Assembly (NCBI GenBank): GCA_016704435.1
Contig: JADJAB010000009.1
Coordinates: 1 to 64,000, forward strand
Length of the DNA: 64,000 nt
Direction of reading: 5' to 3'
Source of the DNA: Rhodobacter sp.
GTDB lineage: Bacteria; Pseudomonadota; Alphaproteobacteria; Rhodobacterales; Rhodobacteraceae
A program made the translations under genes and the position numbers. Below the pieces are notes generated by a model. It did no database searches and was not told the origin of the DNA. It worked only from the letters and a program-made list of their open reading frames with translations. This document shows, one piece after another, positions 61,756 through 64,000 of this stretch. Each line of letters opens with the position of its first letter. Position 1 is the first letter of the stretch.

Positions 61756-62430
61756 ATGGCCGTGCTGCTGAAGGGTGCCTTGATCGAATACGGGATGGAC
61801 CTGATCGGCCCGATCCCGAACGTGGTGATCTTTCAGTTCAACCCCGAGACGCTGAACCGCAGCTTCATGCTGCCGCAACGCCCGACCGGCGCGAACGACC
61901 GCGAGCAGAGCCAGGCGGGCGATACGGTGGCCGAGAAGATCTCGCTGACGGCGCATTTCAGTGCGCTGGACATGCTGGGCGAGGACAAGGTTCTGGCCAA
62001 GGCCTTCGGCATCGGCCCGCAGCTGGCGGCGCTGGAGAAGATGGTGATGCCGCCGCCGGCGGATGGCGGGCTGCTGGGGCAGGCGCTGGATGCCATCGGC
62101 AAGGCGTTGGGGATGGGTGGCGAGGACGACGCGCCGGTGCAGCCGATCCCGCGCCAGCAGTTCCCGCGAACGCTGTTCATCTGGGGGCTTACCCGGGTGC
62201 AGCCGGTGCGCATCGCCTCGATGAGCATCGCCGAGGTGGAATATGACAACCTGCTGAACCCGATCCGGGCCGAAGTGGAGATGGAAATCCATGTCCTGCC
62301 GATCGACCCCTGTTCCGACGACGTGCTGGCGATGGGCGCGTCGAAATACACCCAGTTGGCGAAAGACGTTCAGGCGGTGGCGAACCTTGCCAACACCGCC
62401 GAGCAGATCGTCGAGCTGATCCCGTTGTAA
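61756..62430 (+). CDS. CIS_tube-domain protein (Afp7/Pvc7 N-terminal-like)
   Basis: 224 residues from ATG 61756, 4 bases after the previous stop; upstream in-frame ATG adds unrelated sequence. The domain signature IFQFNPETLNRSFMLPQRPT at about residues 23-45, VAEKISLTAHFSALDMLGED and the C-terminal MSIAEVEYDNLLNPIRAEVE are typical of the tube-initiator/baseplate adaptor at the tube base. In Afp7 a LysM domain is fused; here it is the next gene. Confidence 0.85.
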   Translation: MAVLLKGALIEYGMDLIGPIPNVVIFQFNPETLNRSFMLPQRPTGANDREQSQAGDTVAEKISLTAHFSALDMLGEDKVLAKAFGIGPQLAALEKMVMPPPADGGLLGQALDAIGKALGMGGEDDAPVQPIPRQQFPRTLFIWGLTRVQPVRIASMSIAEVEYDNLLNPIRAEVEMEIHVLPIDPCSDDVLAMGASKYTQLAKDVQAVANLANTAEQIVELIPL

Positions 62431-62442
62431 GGAGGCCGAAGG

Positions 62443-62715
62443 ATGTTTCTTGACACATCGAGATACGCAAAGGTGCTTGCCGAGACGGTTGTCACCGCTG
62501 ACGGTCGCGAGGTGACGGCCATTCGTCTGCGGCCCCTTCCGCCGGTGAAAGGCGTGCCGCGGCTGGTGATGCAGGGCGACCGGCTGGACGTGATAGCCGA
62601 CCGCGCCTACGGCGACGGCACCAGGGCCTGGCACATCGCCGATGCCAACACCGCCCTGGAGGCCGGCGATCTGGTGGCAGAGGTGCTGGCAGTTTTCGAC
62701 ATGCCGGTGACGTGA
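62443..62715 (+). CDS. stand-alone LysM-type eCIS baseplate protein
   Basis: 90 residues. MFLDTSRYAKVLAETVVTAD leads into a LysM/gpX-like region VMQGDRLDVIADRAYGDGTR and AWHIADANTALEAGDLV (about 42-80). Phage gpX and gp53 use this domain to join tube and baseplate. A ribosome site AAGGAGG lies 8-14 bases before the ATG. It is separated by 12 bases from the CIS_tube gene and overlaps the likely start of the hub gene. Confidence 0.85.
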   Translation: MFLDTSRYAKVLAETVVTADGREVTAIRLRPLPPVKGVPRLVMQGDRLDVIADRAYGDGTRAWHIADANTALEAGDLVAEVLAVFDMPVT

Positions 62716-62734
62716 TGCCGGGGCCGCCTTCAGG

Positions 62735-63826
62735 ATGTTCTTCGACGGCACCGCTGCGACGGTCGAGCAGCTGCGCCAGGTGGAAGAGATCACCGTCGAG
62801 CAGGAAATGGAGATGGCCTGGGAGGCGCGCATCCGGCTGTCCCTGTGCCTGGATGAGCGCGGCCGCTGGAAGGCGCCGCCGAACACCACGCTGCGCCCGT
62901 TCAGCCGCATCCGGGTGGAGTTGCGGCTGGGCGCGGGTGACTTCCGGCCGCTGATCGACGGCCCGATAGCGGCCTTCGACACCGAGCTTGCAGCCACGCC
63001 GGGCACCAGCGCCGCTTCGATCGTGGTGCGAGATGACAGCGTGCTGATGAACCGCGAGGAAGGGATCGAGGTGTTCGAGAACAAATCCGACGCGACCATC
63101 GCCGAAGAGGTGTTCGGCAGGTTCACCACGATTGCCGACACCCGGATCGGCGCGGCCGGGGCGGTGCATCCTGCAACGGTGCGCCGCGGCACGCCGATCC
63201 AGTTCCTGCGCCAGTTGGCCGATGCCAACGGCTATCTGGCTTATGTGCTGCCCGGAGAAAGCCCCGGCACCAGCCTTGGTGTGTTCGATGCCCCCGCCAC
63301 GCAGGCATCCGGGCATCCGGCGCTGGTCCTGCTGGGCGCTGGGCGCAATCTGCAGTCGGCAACCTTCCGTGAAGAGGCGGAAGGCCCCGAGCGCACGGTG
63401 GGGCGCGTGCTGAGCATCTCGGACCAGACCATCGCCACCTCGCAACGCAGCTTTTCGGAAGAGGCGCTGATGGGCGATCTGCCTGCGGTCAGCGGCGACC
63501 CCGGCGCGCTGCGTGAATTGCCGCCCGAGGAGAATACCGTAGAGGACCCCGAAGCCGCCGTCACAGGCCAGGCGCGGCGGGCCTCCTACGGGCTGCGGAT
63601 GACGGCCTCGCTGGTGCCTGGATGCTATGATGCGGTGCTCAGCGCCTATGACGTGGTGACGGTTCGGGCCGGCGACCTGCCGCAGTCGGGCGACTGGCTG
63701 CTGCATCGGGTGACCCACCGGATCACCCCTTCGGTCTATTCGCAGGACATCGAGGCCAAGCGGAACGCGCTCTCCGATCCGGGCGGTGGCGGGCTGAACC
63801 TTGGCGCGGCATCGGGGTTGTTCTGA
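62735..63826 (+). CDS. eCIS baseplate hub protein (gpD/VgrG N-terminal-like)
   Basis: 363 residues in the written frame. It matches the phage late-control D/gp27-like hub: EEITVEQEMEMAWEARIRLS, FRPLIDGPIAAFDTELAATP, the IVVRDDSVLMNREEGIEVFE segment and GDWLLHRVTHRITPSVYSQD near the end. The true start is probably ATG 62715, overlapping the LysM stop (TGATG), giving MPGP-AFRMFFDG; a missing base at about 62725-62728 breaks the frame between them. Hub and spike are separate genes here, not fused as in VgrG. Confidence 0.85.
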   Translation: MFFDGTAATVEQLRQVEEITVEQEMEMAWEARIRLSLCLDERGRWKAPPNTTLRPFSRIRVELRLGAGDFRPLIDGPIAAFDTELAATPGTSAASIVVRDDSVLMNREEGIEVFENKSDATIAEEVFGRFTTIADTRIGAAGAVHPATVRRGTPIQFLRQLADANGYLAYVLPGESPGTSLGVFDAPATQASGHPALVLLGAGRNLQSATFREEAEGPERTVGRVLSISDQTIATSQRSFSEEALMGDLPAVSGDPGALRELPPEENTVEDPEAAVTGQARRASYGLRMTASLVPGCYDAVLSAYDVVTVRAGDLPQSGDWLLHRVTHRITPSVYSQDIEAKRNALSDPGGGGLNLGAASGLF

Positions 63827-63827
63827 G

Positions 63828-64000
63828 ATGGACAGGGATGTGGAACAGCTTCTGGAACGGGTTGCGGAACGGCAGCGGACGACGTTCTACGGCAAGTATC
63901 GCGGCCTTGTCAGCGAAAACGACGATCCCGACGGACTGGGCCGGATCAAGGCCGAGGTGCCGGCAGTGCTGGGCGCAGAGGTGTCGCAATGGGCCATGCC
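63828..64000 (+). CDS. gpV-like spike / baseplate assembly protein (partial)
   Basis: The 57 visible residues begin MDRDVEQLLERVAERQRTTF and continue YGKYRGLVSENDDPDGLGRI KAEVP, the OB-fold start of phage baseplate protein V and Afp8 C-terminal spike proteins (pattern YxGxVxxxxDPxxxGRxxVxVP). The ATG is one base after the hub stop. The rest, expected to form the membrane-piercing beta-helix, is beyond the edge. Confidence 0.85.
   Translation, partial: MDRDVEQLLERVAERQRTTFYGKYRGLVSENDDPDGLGRIKAEVPAVLGAEVSQWAM

Noticed and set aside
53575..64000. Prophage (Myoviridae-like) or type VI secretion system
   Set aside because: No head, portal or terminase genes are visible, no TssJLM, and the DUF4255 protein with an Afp15-like ATPase marks an eCIS; the right edge prevents a final check.

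Overview
The window is a high-GC alphaproteobacterial chromosome segment, most probably order Rhodobacterales (Rhodobacter/Gemmobacter/Paracoccus-like). The evidence is the gene order secE-nusG-rplKAJL-rpoBC / rpsLG-fusA-tuf / S10-spc ribosomal operons, the 1377-residue RpoB and 1413-residue RpoC (once single-base indels are repaired), the Ala/Glu-rich C-terminal tail on L3, and GTAGG...CCTAC intergenic palindromes. I infer the taxon from these features; no database search was run.

Layout. 1-0.6 kb: the tail of a GcvT-like protein and a broken group-2 truncated hemoglobin. 0.8-12.8 kb: secE, nusG, rplK, rplA, rplJ, rplL, rpoB, rpoC. 13.1-15.3 kb: a broken FMO-like flavoprotein and an EamA transporter sit between rpoC and the str operon. 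15.4-19.9 kb: a clear sigma70 promoter, then rpsL, rpsG, fusA, tuf. 19.9-31.2 kb: rpsJ to rpmD, interrupted between rplP and rpmC by a TIGR02466-type oxygenase-like gene and about 1.3 kb of poly-G-rich, probably misassembled sequence holding a minus-strand gene remnant. The usual rplO-secY continuation does not follow rpmD; instead come a small secreted protein, zapE/AFG1 and a chemoreceptor.

35-51.5 kb: an accessory catabolic island. It has a kynureninase-like PLP enzyme, a MarR-type regulator, a degraded LLM flavin monooxygenase with an intact flavin reductase, both subunits of an indolepyruvate-type 2-oxoacid:ferredoxin oxidoreductase, a second MarR regulator, a cyclase-family hydrolase with the HxGTHxDxPxH metal motif (isatin hydrolase-like), two paralogous FAD oxidoreductases, and a complete peptide/opine-type ABC importer (SBP, two permeases, two ATPases). 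Together they suggest uptake and breakdown of an indole/isatin/o-aminoaryl-ketone compound; the substrate is inferred. A YcaQ-type DNA glycosylase follows.

53.6-64 kb: the first part of an extracellular contractile injection system (eCIS): sheath, tube, a Cys-motif baseplate-associated protein, a Pro/Ala-rich protein, a DUF4255 tail-terminator protein, an AAA+ ATPase, a small unknown protein, a CIS_tube protein, a stand-alone LysM protein, a hub and the start of a gpV-like spike. The cluster runs off the right edge, so its remaining baseplate, fibre, tape-measure and effector genes are not visible.

Quality warning: many essential single-copy genes (nusG, rplK, rplA, rplJ, rplL, rpoB, rpoC, rplC) carry one-base indels, and there is a 68-base G run. 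These are most simply sequence or assembly errors. Coordinates for such genes span the whole repaired gene.
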